DNA of 62,960 bases from Alphaproteobacteria bacterium (GTDB lineage: Bacteria > Pseudomonadota > Alphaproteobacteria > Caulobacterales > Caulobacteraceae): the NCBI GenBank assembly GCA_018820275.1, contig JAHJOO010000058.1, positions 1-62,960 on the forward strand, written 5' to 3'. Below the pieces are notes generated by a model. It did not search any database, was not told where the DNA came from, and saw nothing but the letters and a program-made list of their open reading frames with translations. Each line of letters starts with the position of its first letter. The stretch's first letter is position 1. The translations under genes and the position numbers were made by a program. Positions 1 to 8,915 of the stretch are shown one piece after another.

Positions 1-22
1 GATTTGCCCGGAGCAAAAAGCC

Positions 23-463
23 GTGGCCATGGCGGTTGCCAAGGGGGTTTTTGATGAAGTGGCCGTCGCGCCCCCGGCGTCCGCCCCGCCCGCGGCGCCG
101 CGGGCCCTGACGCGGGGAGAGGTGGAGGCCCTGCCGTTCACGCTCATGCTGCCCGAGGGCTACGCCCTCACCGCGGGGCGCCCCGGCCCGGATTTCCAGG
201 TCTGGACCGTGCGCAAGGGCGGCGTCGCCCAGCTGATGATCTACGCCGGTCCGAACGCCCAGTTCCCCATCCATGACGGGGAGCTGGTCGAGGTCGGGCC
301 GCGGACGACGGTGGTCGTCGTCGAGGATGGCCGGCGGCGGGCGCTGGAGCACCTGTTCCGCCAGTCGACCGCGCCGAACCACATTCACGTGTGGATCGCC
401 AGCGTGGACGGCGGGGATCGGGACCGGGCCGAGGCCATCGGCCACGGCGTCAGCCCGCGCTGA
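23..463 (+). CDS. hypothetical protein, possibly 5'-truncated by the window edge
   Basis: A 146-residue frame with a GTG start. The frame stays open to the window edge, so the true start may lie outside. The N-terminus carries an Ala/Pro-rich stretch, followed by a compact mixed region (LPFTLMLPEGY, FQVWTVRKGG, QLMIYAG) that reads as a small beta-rich domain. There is no signal peptide, membrane segment or recognisable motif. The product is not identified. It ends just before a convergent gene that stops at 470. Confidence 0.55.
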   Translation: MAMAVAKGVFDEVAVAPPASAPPAAPRALTRGEVEALPFTLMLPEGYALTAGRPGPDFQVWTVRKGGVAQLMIYAGPNAQFPIHDGELVEVGPRTTVVVVEDGRRRALEHLFRQSTAPNHIHVWIASVDGGDRDRAEAIGHGVSPR

Positions 464-469
464 GCCCCG

Positions 470-841
470 TCAGGCGTGGAGCCCGCGCGCGCCGGCCAAG
501 GCGGCGAAGTAGCGCGCCGCGACGTCCGACGTCAGGCGCGGACGGGCCGTCTGGCCGTCCTCGATCAGCTCGACCACGGTCTGCAGCACCTCGTCGCGCG
601 TCAGGTCGCCGCCGTCGGCCAGCATGTCCAGTCGTTCGAACAGGGTGCGCGCGTGGATCTGCGCGGCGAGCTGGAAGGGGCGGGCGGGCGGGGCCGTGAC
701 CGGGGGCGGCGCGAAGGCCTCGGTCGACGCGGCGGGCGCGATCTCGCCGTCCGAGAGCTTGCCGCACTGCCGGCAGCGTTCCGACCCGTGTCGTTCAGAC
801 CAGTACCAGGTGTGCCGGCAGAAGATGGATTGTAACGCCAT
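470..841 (-). CDS. small putative zinc-ribbon protein
   Basis: 123 residues, ATG start with a GGGAGG ribosome-binding site on the minus strand (849-854). The N-terminal 30 residues contain C8, H10, C23 and C26 (CRH and CRQC), a likely zinc-binding knuckle. A Pro/Ala-rich linker and a helical C-terminal half (about residues 60-120) follow. No catalytic motif is visible and the family is not recognised. It lies 80 bp from the start of tgt's 3' end and may be an independent unit. Confidence 0.6.
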   Translation of the reverse strand: MALQSIFCRHTWYWSERHGSERCRQCGKLSDGEIAPAASTEAFAPPPVTAPPARPFQLAAQIHARTLFERLDMLADGGDLTRDEVLQTVVELIEDGQTARPRLTSDVAARYFAALAGARGLHA

Positions 842-921
842 GGTGAACGCCTCCCGAATCAGTGTTCGCCAATAAACTGAGATTTGTCAAGACGATGATC
901 GCCGCCAACGCGGCTGCGTGG

Positions 922-2037
922 TTAACGGGTCGGGGCGTGGCGGTCGTGAAACCCGCGGCGGAACTCCGCAAAGCGGCCCGCTGAGACCGCATCGCGCATG
1001 GCGGCCGTAAGAGATTGATAAAAAGCCAGATTGTGCCAGGTCAGCAGAATCTTGCCGAGGATCTCGTCGGTGCGGATCAGCTGGTGCAGATAGGCGCGAG
1101 AGTAGTCCTGCGAGGCGGGGCAGGGGACCGCGGCGTCCAGCGGGCTTTCGTCCTCGGCGAAACGGGCGTTCTTCAGGTTGAGCGGTCCGTCCCAGGTCCA
1201 GGCCTGCCCGTGGCGGCCGGCACGCGTGGGCAGGACGCAGTCGAACATGTCGACCCCGCGCCAGACCGCCTCGACCAGATCGATCGGCTTGCCGACGCCC
1301 ATCAGATAGCGCGGCCGCTCCGCCGGCAGCATGTCGGGCGCATAGTCCAGCACCTCGCACATCGCCTGGTGCCCTTCGCCCACCGCCAGGCCGCCGATGG
1401 CGTAGCCATCGAAGCCGATCTCCCGCAGGCGGTCGGAGCTCTCGCGGCGCAGGTTCTCGAAGGTCGAGCCCTGCTGGATGCCGAACAGGGCCTGGGTCTC
1501 GCGCGTGCCGAAGGCGTCCTTCGAGCGTTTGGCCCAACGCGCCGACAGCTCCATGCCCTGACGCGCGCGCGGCTCCTCCGCCGGCCAGGCGACGCATTCG
1601 TCCAGCTGCATCGAGATGTCGGCGCCGATGCGGTCGGCCTGGATTTCGATGGACCGTTCAGGCGTCAGGACGTGCTTCGACCCGTCGACGTGGCTGGAGA
1701 AGGTCACGGCCTCCTCGGTCAGCTTCGAGATGCCCGACAGGCTCATGACCTGGAAGCCGCCGCTGTCGGTCAGGATCGGCCTGTCCCAGCGCATGAATTT
1801 GTGGAGACCGCCCAGCCGTTCCATCCGCTCCGGGCCCGGGCGCAGCATCAGGTGGTAGGTGTTGCCCAGGATGATGTCGGCGCCGGTCTGCTTCACCTGA
1901 TCCACCGTCATGGCCTTGACGGTCGCGGCCGTGCCGACCGGCATGAAGGCGGGCGTGCGCACGTCCCCGCGGGGCGTCTTCAGCACGCCGGTGCGGGCGC
2001 GGCCGTCGGTGGCGGTGATGTCGAAGGGAAAGGGCAC
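922..2037 (-). CDS. tgt: tRNA-guanine(34) transglycosylase
   Basis: 371 residues. The enzyme swaps guanine-34 of GUN-anticodon tRNAs for preQ1 in queuosine synthesis. Family hallmarks are present: DSGGFQVMS near residue 90, GGLAVGEG, and the DCVLPTR segment with the nucleophilic Asp, followed by RAGRHG. The family zinc site normally reads CxCxxC before YSRAYLHHL, with a later His. Here the equivalent residues are V304, C306 and S309 in front of YSRAYLHQL, while WHN is kept, so two of the three Cys ligands are missing. A GTG start at 2037 is assumed. queA lies 130 bp upstream on the same strand, and queC, queE and queD are about 12 kb away. Confidence 0.93.
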   Translation of the reverse strand: MPFPFDITATDGRARTGVLKTPRGDVRTPAFMPVGTAATVKAMTVDQVKQTGADIILGNTYHLMLRPGPERMERLGGLHKFMRWDRPILTDSGGFQVMSLSGISKLTEEAVTFSSHVDGSKHVLTPERSIEIQADRIGADISMQLDECVAWPAEEPRARQGMELSARWAKRSKDAFGTRETQALFGIQQGSTFENLRRESSDRLREIGFDGYAIGGLAVGEGHQAMCEVLDYAPDMLPAERPRYLMGVGKPIDLVEAVWRGVDMFDCVLPTRAGRHGQAWTWDGPLNLKNARFAEDESPLDAAVPCPASQDYSRAYLHQLIRTDEILGKILLTWHNLAFYQSLTAAMRDAVSAGRFAEFRRGFHDRHAPTR

Positions 2038-2085
2038 GGCGTCTCACAGGGGCACGAGGGGCACCGGGTGCACCCTCAAAAAATT

Positions 2086-2121
2086 GAGTCCGGAGAGTCC
2101 GGAGAGTCCGGAGAGTCCGGA
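2086..2121. repeat. four perfect 9-bp tandem repeats
   Basis: The unit GAGTCCGGA occurs four times without change between the queA stop and the tgt start. The copy number is likely to vary between strains by slippage. It lies in the leader of tgt if tgt is co-transcribed with queA. No protein-coding or terminator role is evident. Confidence 0.85.
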
Positions 2122-2167
2122 TCGGCGGTGGGCGACCATTATAGCCCGGTCGGGAGGCGTGTAAGGT

Positions 2168-3265
2168 TCAGGCCGGATTGTCGTTGCGGAACAACAGGCT
2201 TCCGTCGCCATAGGAGTAGAAGCGGTACCCCTCGGCCACGGCATGGGCATAGGCGGCGCGCATCGTCTCCAGCCCGGCGAAGGCCGAGACCAGCATGAAC
2301 AGAGTCGATTTCGGCAGGTGGAAATTGGTCATCAGCACGTCGGCGGCGCGGAAGCGGTAGCCGGGCGTGATGAAGATGGCCGTGTCGCCGTGGAAGGGGC
2401 GGATCACGCCGTCCTCGCCCGTCGCGCTTTCCAGCAGGCGCAGGCTGGTGGTGCCGACGCAGACGATGCGGCCGCCGGCGGCGCGCACGACGTTCAGGGC
2501 GTCGGCGGTGTGATCCGGGACGGTGCCCCATTCGGAATGCATGCGGTGCTCGGCCAGGTCGTCGACCTTGACCGGCAGGAAGGTGCCCGCGCCCACGTGC
2601 AGGGTGACGGCGTGGGTCGAGACCCCCCGGGCCCGGATCTCGTCGAGCAGCTCGGGCGTGAAATGCAGGCCCGCGGTCGGGGCGGCGACCGATCCGTCAT
2701 GGGCGGCATAGACGGTCTGATAGTCCTCGCGGTCGCGGTCGTCCTCGGCGCGCTTTGCGGCGATGTACGGCGGCAGGGGCATGACGCCGATCTCGCGGAT
2801 GGCGTCGTCCAGCGCCGGCCCGGACAGGCTGAAGCGCAGGGTGACGAGGCCGTCCTCGCCCTTCGACACGGCCTCGGCCTCCAGCCCCTCGAGGATCAGG
2901 GCGAAGTCCCATCGGGTCCCGAACACGATGCGGTCGCCGGGCCTGATGCGCTTGCCCGGCTTCATGAAGGCGGACCACACGTCGGGCGCGTCGCGGTGAT
3001 GCAGGGTGGCCTCGACCGGCACGCTGAGCGTCTGGCCGTCGTCGCCGATGCGGTGGCGGCTGCCGGGCATGCGCGCGGGGATCACGCGCGTGTCGTTGAA
3101 CACCAGGGCGTCGCCGGGCCGCAGGAAGCAGGGGAGGTCGCGCACGATGTGGTCCTGAAGCCCGCCGTCCCGCACGACCAGCAGACGCGCGGCATCGCGC
3201 GGCTCGGCCGGGCGCAGCGCGATGCGGTCCTCGGGCAGGTCGAAGTCGAAGTCGGCGGTCTTCAT
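2168..3265 (-). CDS. queA: S-adenosylmethionine:tRNA ribosyltransferase-isomerase
   Basis: 365 residues. QueA transfers the ribosyl part of SAM to preQ1-tRNA to make epoxyqueuosine. The start is placed at the ATG giving [16 protein letters not shown], the standard QueA opening; a longer frame upstream has no family similarity. Typical segments are [18 protein letters not shown] near residues 55-75, the [10 protein letters not shown] block near 210, and [10 protein letters not shown] followed by the H-R-MHSE block near 245-265. The gene is followed on the same strand by tgt, the enzyme that acts just before it. Confidence 0.95.
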   Translation of the reverse strand: MKTADFDFDLPEDRIALRPAEPRDAARLLVVRDGGLQDHIVRDLPCFLRPGDALVFNDTRVIPARMPGSRHRIGDDGQTLSVPVEATLHHRDAPDVWSAFMKPGKRIRPGDRIVFGTRWDFALILEGLEAEAVSKGEDGLVTLRFSLSGPALDDAIREIGVMPLPPYIAAKRAEDDRDREDYQTVYAAHDGSVAAPTAGLHFTPELLDEIRARGVSTHAVTLHVGAGTFLPVKVDDLAEHRMHSEWGTVPDHTADALNVVRAAGGRIVCVGTTSLRLLESATGEDGVIRPFHGDTAIFITPGYRFRAADVLMTNFHLPKSTLFMLVSAFAGLETMRAAYAHAVAEGYRFYSYGDGSLLFRNDNPA

Positions 3266-3342
3266 CAGGCGGCGGCAATGGCCACGGGCGGCGAGGCGGG
3301 TCAAGCGCGGCAACCGTGCCGGGCGTCAGGGGTTAGCCGGAT

Positions 3343-3810
3343 ATGCGCACTCTGGATCTGCTCCCCTCCGTCCTCATCGGCACCGTCGCCAGCGCCCGCT
3401 CCATGACGCCGATGGCCGCGCTCGCCGGTGCCCATCTGGCGGGGCGGGAGACGCCGGGCCGGCTGTGGCTGCTGGGCAGGCCGCTGTTCACGGCCGGGGC
3501 GCTGTTTATGGGCGCGGGCGAGCTGGCGGGCGACAAGATGAAGTCGGCGCCGGACCGCACGGTGTTCCTGGGCCTTCTGGCGCGGGTCATGAGCGCGGGC
3601 ATCGCCGGCGCGGCGCTGGCACCGCGCGGGAGCGAGCGGGTCGGCGCGGCGCTCGCGGTCGGGACCGCCGTGCCCATGGCCTATGCCACCCTGGCGGGGC
3701 GCAAGCGGGCCATGCGCCAGATCGGCCAGACCCACAGCGGCCTGATCGAGGACGCCCTGATCGTGGCCGCGGGCGCCGCCGTGGTGGCCTGGGTCGTCGG
3801 GCGGCGCTAA
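3343..3810 (+). CDS. DUF4126-type small membrane protein
   Basis: 155 residues, strongly hydrophobic, with about four membrane segments rich in Ala and Gly. The start MRTLDLLPSVLIGTVASARS, with the conserved-looking SARSMTP, and the later DKMKSAPDRT fit the DUF4126 family of unknown function. It faces away from queA across about 80 bp and is followed after 24 bp by the MaoC-like gene, with which it may form an operon. Confidence 0.65.
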   Translation: MRTLDLLPSVLIGTVASARSMTPMAALAGAHLAGRETPGRLWLLGRPLFTAGALFMGAGELAGDKMKSAPDRTVFLGLLARVMSAGIAGAALAPRGSERVGAALAVGTAVPMAYATLAGRKRAMRQIGQTHSGLIEDALIVAAGAAVVAWVVGRR

Positions 3811-3834
3811 GCAGCCTCGACAGAGGGGACCCGC

Positions 3835-4284
3835 ATGACCGACCGCTATTTCGACGACCTGACCGTTGGCGAGAGCTGGACGGGGGCGCCGTTCGAGATC
3901 ACCGAGGCGGAGATCGTCGACTTCGCGCGGCAGTTCGATCCGCAGCCGATGCACCTCGACCCCGACAGCGCGCAGGCGAAGCGGTTCGGCGGGCTGATCG
4001 CCAGCGGCTGGCACGTGGCCAGCCGGGTGATGCGGGATTTCGTGGACGCCGATCTGTACGGCGACGTGCCGCTGCTGGGGCTGGGGGTCAACGACCTGCG
4101 CTGGCGCGTGCCGGTGCGGCCCGGTGACCGGTTGACGGTGCGGCGCGAGGTGCTGGAGCTGGTGCCGTCGGAGAAGCAGCCGGATCGCGGGCGGGTGCGC
4201 ACGATCACCGAGGTCAGCAACCAGAACGGCCAGATCGTGATGAGCTTCGAGAACTGGATGCAGCTGCCGCGGCAGCCCGGATAA
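3835..4284 (+). CDS. MaoC-like (R)-specific enoyl-CoA hydratase domain protein
   Basis: 149 residues with a single hot-dog fold. The hydratase signature is visible: [20 protein letters not shown] (Asp and His of the catalytic dyad in D-P-Q-P-M-H), then [15 protein letters not shown]. These enzymes hydrate enoyl-CoA or related thioesters; the substrate cannot be told from sequence. The start [13 protein letters not shown] is typical. It is 24 bp downstream of the DUF4126 gene. Confidence 0.85.
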   Translation: MTDRYFDDLTVGESWTGAPFEITEAEIVDFARQFDPQPMHLDPDSAQAKRFGGLIASGWHVASRVMRDFVDADLYGDVPLLGLGVNDLRWRVPVRPGDRLTVRREVLELVPSEKQPDRGRVRTITEVSNQNGQIVMSFENWMQLPRQPG

Positions 4285-4287
4285 ACC

Positions 4288-4353
4288 GGAGCGCGGACGT
4301 CCAGGTCCGCGACCGCACGGCGACGGCTTCGCGGACCTGGAGGTCCGCGCTCC
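4288..4353. repeat. 25-bp inverted repeat with palindromic arms
   Basis: Arms 4288-4312 and 4329-4353 are inverted copies with one mismatch, separated by 16 bp. Each arm is itself nearly palindromic (GCGGAC...GTCCGC), so it can fold as two small hairpins or one long one. It sits between the MaoC-like gene and lysS, with no T-run, and looks like a REP/BIME-type intergenic unit rather than a simple terminator. Confidence 0.75.
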
Positions 4354-4403
4354 CTGGACAGCTCGCGTTGACCGTCGGCGCCGGACGCGTCAAACCGCCT
4401 GCC

Positions 4404-6074
4404 ATGCTGCAGAACCTCGAAACCCTCGCGCGCGACGCCCGATCCTGGCCGTTCGAACAGGCCCGCAATCTGCTGGACCACGTCCTGAAGAAGCGGCTGT
4501 CGGACGCCGAGCGCACGGCGGCGAAGCTGCTGATCGACGCCGGCAAGGCCGACGAGGCGCTGGCCACGTTCGAGGCGCTGCAGAAGCCGGTCCTGCTCGA
4601 GACCGGCTATGGCCCGTCGGGCCTGCCGCACATGGGGACGTTCGGCGAGGTGGCCCGCACCACCATGGTGCGCAACGCCTTCCGCGCCCTGACCGGCGAC
4701 CACTGGCCGACGCGGCTGGTGGCCTTCAGCGACGACATGGACGGGCTGCGCAAGGTGCCGGACGGCGTGCCGAATCCGGAGATGCTGCGCGAGGACCTGC
4801 ACCTGCCGCTGACGAAGGTGCGCGATCCGTTCGGCACGCACGACAGCTTCGGCGCGCACAACAATGCGCGGCTGCGGGCCTTCCTCGACGGCTTCGGCTT
4901 CGACTACGAGTTCATGAGCTCGACCGAGCAGTACCGCTCGGGCCGGTTCGACGACGTGCTGCTGCGCGTGCTGGCGCGGTTCGACGAGGTCATGGCGGTG
5001 ATGCTGCCGACCCTGGGCGAGGAGCGGCGCGCGACCTATTCGCCCTTCCTGCCGATCAGCCCGGTGACCGGCCACGTGCTGCAGGTGCCGACGCTGGACC
5101 GCGACGTCGAGGCGGGGACCATCACCTTCGACGACCCGGCCGGCGGACGCACCACCGTGCCGGTCACCGGCGGGCACGTGAAGCTGCAGTGGAAGCCCGA
5201 CTGGGCCATGCGCTGGACCGCGCTGGACGTCGATTACGAGATGTCGGGCAAGGACCTGATCGAGAGCGTGCGCGAGTCGTCCAGGCTGTGCCGCGTCATG
5301 GGCGGCGTGCCGCCGGAGGGCTTCAACTACGAACTGTTCCTCGACGTCGAGGGCAAGAAGATCTCCAAGTCCAAGGGCAATGGCCTGACCATGGACGAAT
5401 GGCTGCGCTACGGCACGCCGGAGAGCCTGGCCTGGTACATGTTCCAGTCGCCGAAGTCGGCGAAGAGCCTGCACTTCAACGTCATTCCCCGCGCCATCGA
5501 CGATTATCTGAGCTTCATCGACCAGTATCAGGCGCAGGAACCGGCCAAGCGGATCGACAACGCCGCCTGGCACATCCACGCGGGCGATCCGCCGAAGGTG
5601 GCCAGTCCCGTGTCGTTCAGCCTGCTGCTGAATCTGGTGGGCGTGGCCAATGCGTCGACGAAGGATCAGCTGTGGGCCTACATGGCCCGCTACATCCCGG
5701 ACGCGACGCCCGGGACCGAGCCGACGCTGGACCGGCTGATGGGCCATGCGCTGAACTATTTCGATGACTTCGTGCGGCCGGCCAAGGCGTTCCGGGCCCC
5801 GACGGAGCAGGAGGCGGCGGCGTTCCGCGACCTGGCGGCGCGGCTGCGCGCCCTGCCGGCGGACACGACCGACGGGGAGATCATCCAGAACGAGGTCTAT
5901 GCGGTCGGCAAGGCGCACGCCTTCGAGCCGCTGCGGGCGTGGTTCGGGGCGCTGTACGAGGTGCTGCTGGGCGAAAAGCAGGGGCCCCGCTTCGGCTCGT
6001 TCGCGGCCATCTATGGCCTGCCGCAGACCGTGGACCTGCTGGAGCACGGCGCCGACGGCGCGCTGGCGGGCTGA
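4404..6074 (+). CDS. lysS: class I lysyl-tRNA synthetase
   Basis: 556 residues from the ATG giving [12 protein letters not shown]; an in-frame GTG 36 bp upstream would add a non-conserved tail. It is the archaeal-type (class I, LysK-like) enzyme rather than class II LysS. The HIGH-type signature is [10 protein letters not shown] near residue 70 and the KMSKS-type signature is [10 protein letters not shown] near 325. The C-terminal half is the helical anticodon-binding region. This form is known in alphaproteobacteria. The gene follows the 4288-4353 inverted repeat. Confidence 0.95.
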   Translation: MLQNLETLARDARSWPFEQARNLLDHVLKKRLSDAERTAAKLLIDAGKADEALATFEALQKPVLLETGYGPSGLPHMGTFGEVARTTMVRNAFRALTGDHWPTRLVAFSDDMDGLRKVPDGVPNPEMLREDLHLPLTKVRDPFGTHDSFGAHNNARLRAFLDGFGFDYEFMSSTEQYRSGRFDDVLLRVLARFDEVMAVMLPTLGEERRATYSPFLPISPVTGHVLQVPTLDRDVEAGTITFDDPAGGRTTVPVTGGHVKLQWKPDWAMRWTALDVDYEMSGKDLIESVRESSRLCRVMGGVPPEGFNYELFLDVEGKKISKSKGNGLTMDEWLRYGTPESLAWYMFQSPKSAKSLHFNVIPRAIDDYLSFIDQYQAQEPAKRIDNAAWHIHAGDPPKVASPVSFSLLLNLVGVANASTKDQLWAYMARYIPDATPGTEPTLDRLMGHALNYFDDFVRPAKAFRAPTEQEAAAFRDLAARLRALPADTTDGEIIQNEVYAVGKAHAFEPLRAWFGALYEVLLGEKQGPRFGSFAAIYGLPQTVDLLEHGADGALAG

Positions 6075-6168
6075 TTTCTGAACGGAAAACAACGAGCGGT
6101 TCACGGGATACGCCGCGCCGTTGAGGCATTTCCCTTCCATCGAGCAACTCGATGAGAGGACTCAAGCC

Positions 6169-6630
6169 ATGTCGAAGTTCAAGAACACCCTGATCGCCGG
6201 CGCCGCCCTGGCCGCCGCCGCCGCCATCCCCGGCGTCGCCGCCGCCCAGTCGAACGGCGTCACCAGCTGCGACGCCCCGGGCGGACGCCAGCAGGCCGGT
6301 GCCCTGATCGGGGCCGTGGTCGGCGGTCTGGCGGGCAGCCAGATCTCCAGCAACGAGCGCACCCTGGGGGCCGTGGTGGGCGCCGGGGCCGGCGCGGCGG
6401 CCGGCAGCTACATCGGCTGCAACCAGCAGCGCGCCCGGGTCGGGGCGGAGGCCAACGCCTCCATCGTGCGGCCCACGACCACCGTCCGCGTCCGCTCGGG
6501 TCCGGGCACCAACTATCGCCAGGTCGGCAGCGTCCAGCGCGGCCAGGCCCTGCAGGCCGTGAGCTCCTCGGGCGAATGGGTGCAGATCTCCAGCGGCGGC
6601 TGGGTCAACGCCAACTATCTGACCTACTGA
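6169..6630 (+). CDS. secreted SH3-domain protein with glycine-zipper segment
   Basis: 153 residues from the ATG preceded by GAGAGGA (6153-6159). A clear Sec signal peptide (MSKFKNTLIAGAALAAAA, ending near GVAAAQ) comes first. Residues about 45-85 form a glycine-zipper 2TM-type segment (GALIGAVVGGLAG, GAVVGAGAGAAAG). Residues about 100-153 form a bacterial SH3 domain with VRVRSGPGTNY and ending WVNANYLTY. Such proteins act in the envelope, often on peptidoglycan; the exact role is unknown. Confidence 0.85.
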   Translation: MSKFKNTLIAGAALAAAAAIPGVAAAQSNGVTSCDAPGGRQQAGALIGAVVGGLAGSQISSNERTLGAVVGAGAGAAAGSYIGCNQQRARVGAEANASIVRPTTTVRVRSGPGTNYRQVGSVQRGQALQAVSSSGEWVQISSGGWVNANYLTY

Positions 6631-6651
6631 TCCGCCGCGGCGGATGACGGG

Positions 6652-6677
6652 AAGGCCGCCCGCCCGGGCGGCCTTTT
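6652..6677 (+). terminator. rho-independent terminator
   Basis: A GC-rich hairpin (AAGGCCGCCC / GGGCGGCCTT) ends in TTTT, 21 bp after the SH3-protein stop. Because the stem is symmetric with flanking A and T, it may also serve the convergent S24 regulator gene. Confidence 0.85.
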
Positions 6678-6692
6678 CGCGCGCGCTCCGGC

Positions 6693-7325
6693 CTACTGGC
6701 TGACCCAGAGGATGCGGCTGATCCAGTCGACCTCCGCGCGGCGCAGGACGCGGTCGGCGTGCTCGGGATTGATCGACCGCAGGGTCAGGGTCCGGGCCGT
6801 CGCCTGCGCCAGTTCCTTGGCCATGGTCTCGCCGGACCGGGTGCGGACCACGACGCGGTCGCCCCGGCGCGGCTCCGGGCCGTCGCGGTCGACGACGACC
6901 TTGTCGCCGGGCCGGTAGAGCGGCGTCATCGAGTCGCCCGTGATCTCGAGACTGAACAGGCTGGGGCCGGCGCGCGGCAGGTCGGTCCAGCTCCAGCCGT
7001 CGCCGGTGGGCAGGCCCGCCTCGTCGAAGAAGCCGTCCAGACCGGCCTGGGCCAGGCCCAGGACCGGAAGCGCCGGGGCCGGACCGGCGTCCTCGGCGAG
7101 AACGGCGAACTCGGCGAGCGAGACGCCGGTGACCTCGAGGATGCGGTTGAGGCTTTCGGTGGACGGCCAGCGCGGTCGCCCGCCCGGTCCCGGGGCCTGG
7201 CGCTTGGAGGGGTTGAACGCCGTCGGATCCAGTCCGGCGCGCCGCGCGAGCCCCGACGGGCTGAGGCCATGGGCCTGAGCCAGCCGGTCGACGGCGCGCC
7301 ACAGGCGGGGATGGGACAGGGGCAT
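6693..7325 (-). CDS. HTH / S24-family (LexA-like) transcriptional regulator
   Basis: 210 residues. Residues about 5-75 contain a Cro/C1-like helix-turn-helix (LSPSGLARRAGLDPTAFN). Residues about 85-205 are an S24 peptidase-like domain: SLEITGDSMTPLYRPGD holds the Ser (S132) and GETMAKEL the Lys (K170) of the Ser-Lys dyad. Such regulators are repressors inactivated by self-cleavage or ligand. No target gene is adjacent on the right now, because an IS1595-type element sits 36 bp beyond the start codon. A 14-bp palindrome at that junction may be its own operator. Confidence 0.85.
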   Translation of the reverse strand: MPLSHPRLWRAVDRLAQAHGLSPSGLARRAGLDPTAFNPSKRQAPGPGGRPRWPSTESLNRILEVTGVSLAEFAVLAEDAGPAPALPVLGLAQAGLDGFFDEAGLPTGDGWSWTDLPRAGPSLFSLEITGDSMTPLYRPGDKVVVDRDGPEPRRGDRVVVRTRSGETMAKELAQATARTLTLRSINPEHADRVLRRAEVDWISRILWVSQ

Positions 7326-7361
7326 GGACCGGCCGCCGGAATGATTCGGCGGCAGGATAAC

Positions 7362-7375
7362 AGGACTGCAGTCCT
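7362..7375. promoter_or_regulatory. 14-bp palindrome, left copy: likely operator duplicated by the IS insertion
   Basis: AGGACTGCAGTCCT is a perfect palindrome 37 bp upstream of the S24 regulator start. An identical copy is at 9736-9749, immediately outside the other end of the IS1595-type element. As direct copies exactly abutting both terminal repeats they behave as a 14-bp target duplication; as a palindrome at a regulator promoter they look like an operator. Both can be true. Confidence 0.55.
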
Positions 7376-7396
7376 AACTATGCACTTTACATACCG
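7376..7396. repeat. left terminal inverted repeat of the IS1595-type element
   Basis: 21 bp starting AACTATGCACTTT and ending CATACCG. It matches the reverse complement of 9715-9735 at 20 of 21 positions (A versus G at position 14). Confidence 0.85.
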
Positions 7397-7420
7397 TCGT
7401 TGATTCGGTAGGGTTTCTGC

Positions 7421-8383
7421 ATGGCCAAGGCATCTATCTCCGACCTGATCTACCACGACGAAGACGCCGCCCGTGCGCACTTCGAGGCCCTGCGTTGGCC
7501 CGATGGTCGGACGTGCCCGCACTGCGGCGTGGTCGGTGACGATCAATCCACGCTGTTGCAGGGCAAGTCGCACCGCCCCGGCCTCTACAAGTGCAAGCCG
7601 TGCGGGAAGCCGTTCACGGCCACCATCGGCACGGTGTACGAGGACTCCAAGGTTCCGCTTCACCAGTGGTTGCTGGCGACGCACCTCATGTGCTCCAGCA
7701 AGAAGGGTATCAGCGCCCTCCAGCTACAGCGCGAACTCGCCCTCGGTTCCTACCGCACGGCGTGGTTCATGGCGCACCGTATCCGTGAGGCCATGACCGA
7801 CACGTCGGACACCCCGCTTGGCGGTGAAGGCAAGGTCGTGGAGGCCGACGAAACCTACTACGGCAAGCCCGCCATCACCCCGACGAAGACCACCCGTGGT
7901 GGCCCGCTCCTTCGTGGAGCCAAGCGCCGCAACAGCCGCCCGGTCGTGGCTCTGGTCGAGCGCGGCGGGCGCGCCAAGGTCTTTCACGTCGCGGTCGCCG
8001 ACAAGGCAACCGTCTCGGCTCTGGTCATGGCCAACGTCGATCCGGCATCGCGTCTGCACACCGACGAAAGTCGCCTTTACAAGGGCGCGGCCGACGTGTT
8101 CGCGGCCCATGAAACCGTCCGTCACTCGGCTGGCGAATACGCGCGTGGCGACGTGAATACGAACAGTGCGGAAGGTTTCTTCGGAGTGTTCAAGAAGGGG
8201 ATGAAGGGCGTCTATCAGCACTGCTCTGAGAAGCATCTGAACCGCTACGTCACCGAGTTTGGCTTCCGCCACAATACGCGTGAGAAGCTTGGTTTCAGCG
8301 ACGCCATGCGCACCGATGCCGCGATCACCGGCACCATCGGCAAGCGCCTGACCTATCGGCGGACTGACGAAGCCTACGTTTAA
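7421..8383 (+). CDS. IS1595-family transposase (ISXO2-like)
   Basis: 320 residues. The N-terminal zinc ribbon has CPHC near residue 31 and CKPC near 59. A short helical region (KKGISALQLQRELALGSYRTAW) typical of this family follows. The ISXO2-like catalytic domain shows VVEADETYYG (first Asp), LHTDES (second Asp) and the downstream NTNSAEGFFGVFKKG block with the family's Asn/Glu residues, then FRHNTRE. The frame is intact, so the element may be active. The gene starts 25 bp inside the left terminal repeat. Confidence 0.95.
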   Translation: MAKASISDLIYHDEDAARAHFEALRWPDGRTCPHCGVVGDDQSTLLQGKSHRPGLYKCKPCGKPFTATIGTVYEDSKVPLHQWLLATHLMCSSKKGISALQLQRELALGSYRTAWFMAHRIREAMTDTSDTPLGGEGKVVEADETYYGKPAITPTKTTRGGPLLRGAKRRNSRPVVALVERGGRAKVFHVAVADKATVSALVMANVDPASRLHTDESRLYKGAADVFAAHETVRHSAGEYARGDVNTNSAEGFFGVFKKGMKGVYQHCSEKHLNRYVTEFGFRHNTREKLGFSDAMRTDAAITGTIGKRLTYRRTDEAYV

Positions 8384-8497
8384 GTTCGCAGCCGCAAGGC
8401 TGGCGAGGCTTCGCCGCAAACGATTACTGTGATCTGCCCTGTGGACGGCGGCGAAACTTCGCCTTGGCGCGTCCGGAATCATGCGCACAATGAAAAG

Positions 8498-8526
8498 ACC
8501 GGTCGCGTCAACGACCGGCCCTTTCT
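8498..8526 (+). terminator. probable terminator within the IS-type element
   Basis: The stem CCGGTCG / CGACCGG with a 6-nt loop is followed by CCCTTTCT, 115 bp after the transposase stop. It would separate transposase transcription from the cargo genes. The rest of 8384-8622 shows no coding sequence I can support. Confidence 0.55.
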
Positions 8527-8622
8527 GCAACTGCCGTGGTCGCGGCAGCCCCTTGCACCCCCGAATTCTCTACGAGGTCGGGACTCGGGTCAAGCGCCAC
8601 GGCTCAAAATGGAGCCTACGCT

Positions 8623-8913
8623 TTGCGCTACTACGTTCTCAGTTACGATCTTCGCGGCGAGATTGGACCGCAGGATTACGTCCGTCTCGCCGATGCCCTG
8701 CGGACTGCACCAGACTTCTGCCGGGCTCTCTGGTCCTTTTGGATCGTCGGGACGCCACTTTCGCCCGCCGAGGTCATAAACCGCCTCATGGGCGCGGGCG
8801 TAATCGACTCTACCGATGGCGTCGCGGTTCTGGAAATCACTGGTCGCGGCGACTGGTTCAACGTCCACCCCGCCGCCGACCAGTGGCTGTCCGCTAAGGT
8901 CACCCGCACCTAG
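8623..8913 (+). CDS. SinR-like / Cas2-fold small protein (IS cargo)
   Basis: 96 residues from a TTG start placed by GGAG at 8611-8614, eight bases upstream. This start gives MRYYVLSYDLRG; the same frame extends upstream without family-like sequence. The opening strand ending in YDL, the middle WIVGTPLSPAEVINRL and late VAVLEITGRGDWFNV match the small SinR-like family (ferredoxin-like, Cas2-related fold) as I remember it. Whether it is a nuclease is unknown. It is the first cargo gene after the transposase and lies next to a HEPN-like gene, a context seen in conflict systems. Confidence 0.6.
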   Translation: MRYYVLSYDLRGEIGPQDYVRLADALRTAPDFCRALWSFWIVGTPLSPAEVINRLMGAGVIDSTDGVAVLEITGRGDWFNVHPAADQWLSAKVTRT

Positions 8914-8915
8914 CA

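Noticed and set aside
7362..7375. LexA (SOS) box for the S24 regulator
   Set aside because: The palindrome does not follow the alphaproteobacterial GTTC-N7-GTTC pattern.
7368..7375. 8-bp target duplication of the IS1595-type element
   Set aside because: The last 8 bases before the left end (GCAGTCCT) differ from the first 8 after the right end (AGGACTGC); only a 14-bp duplication fits.
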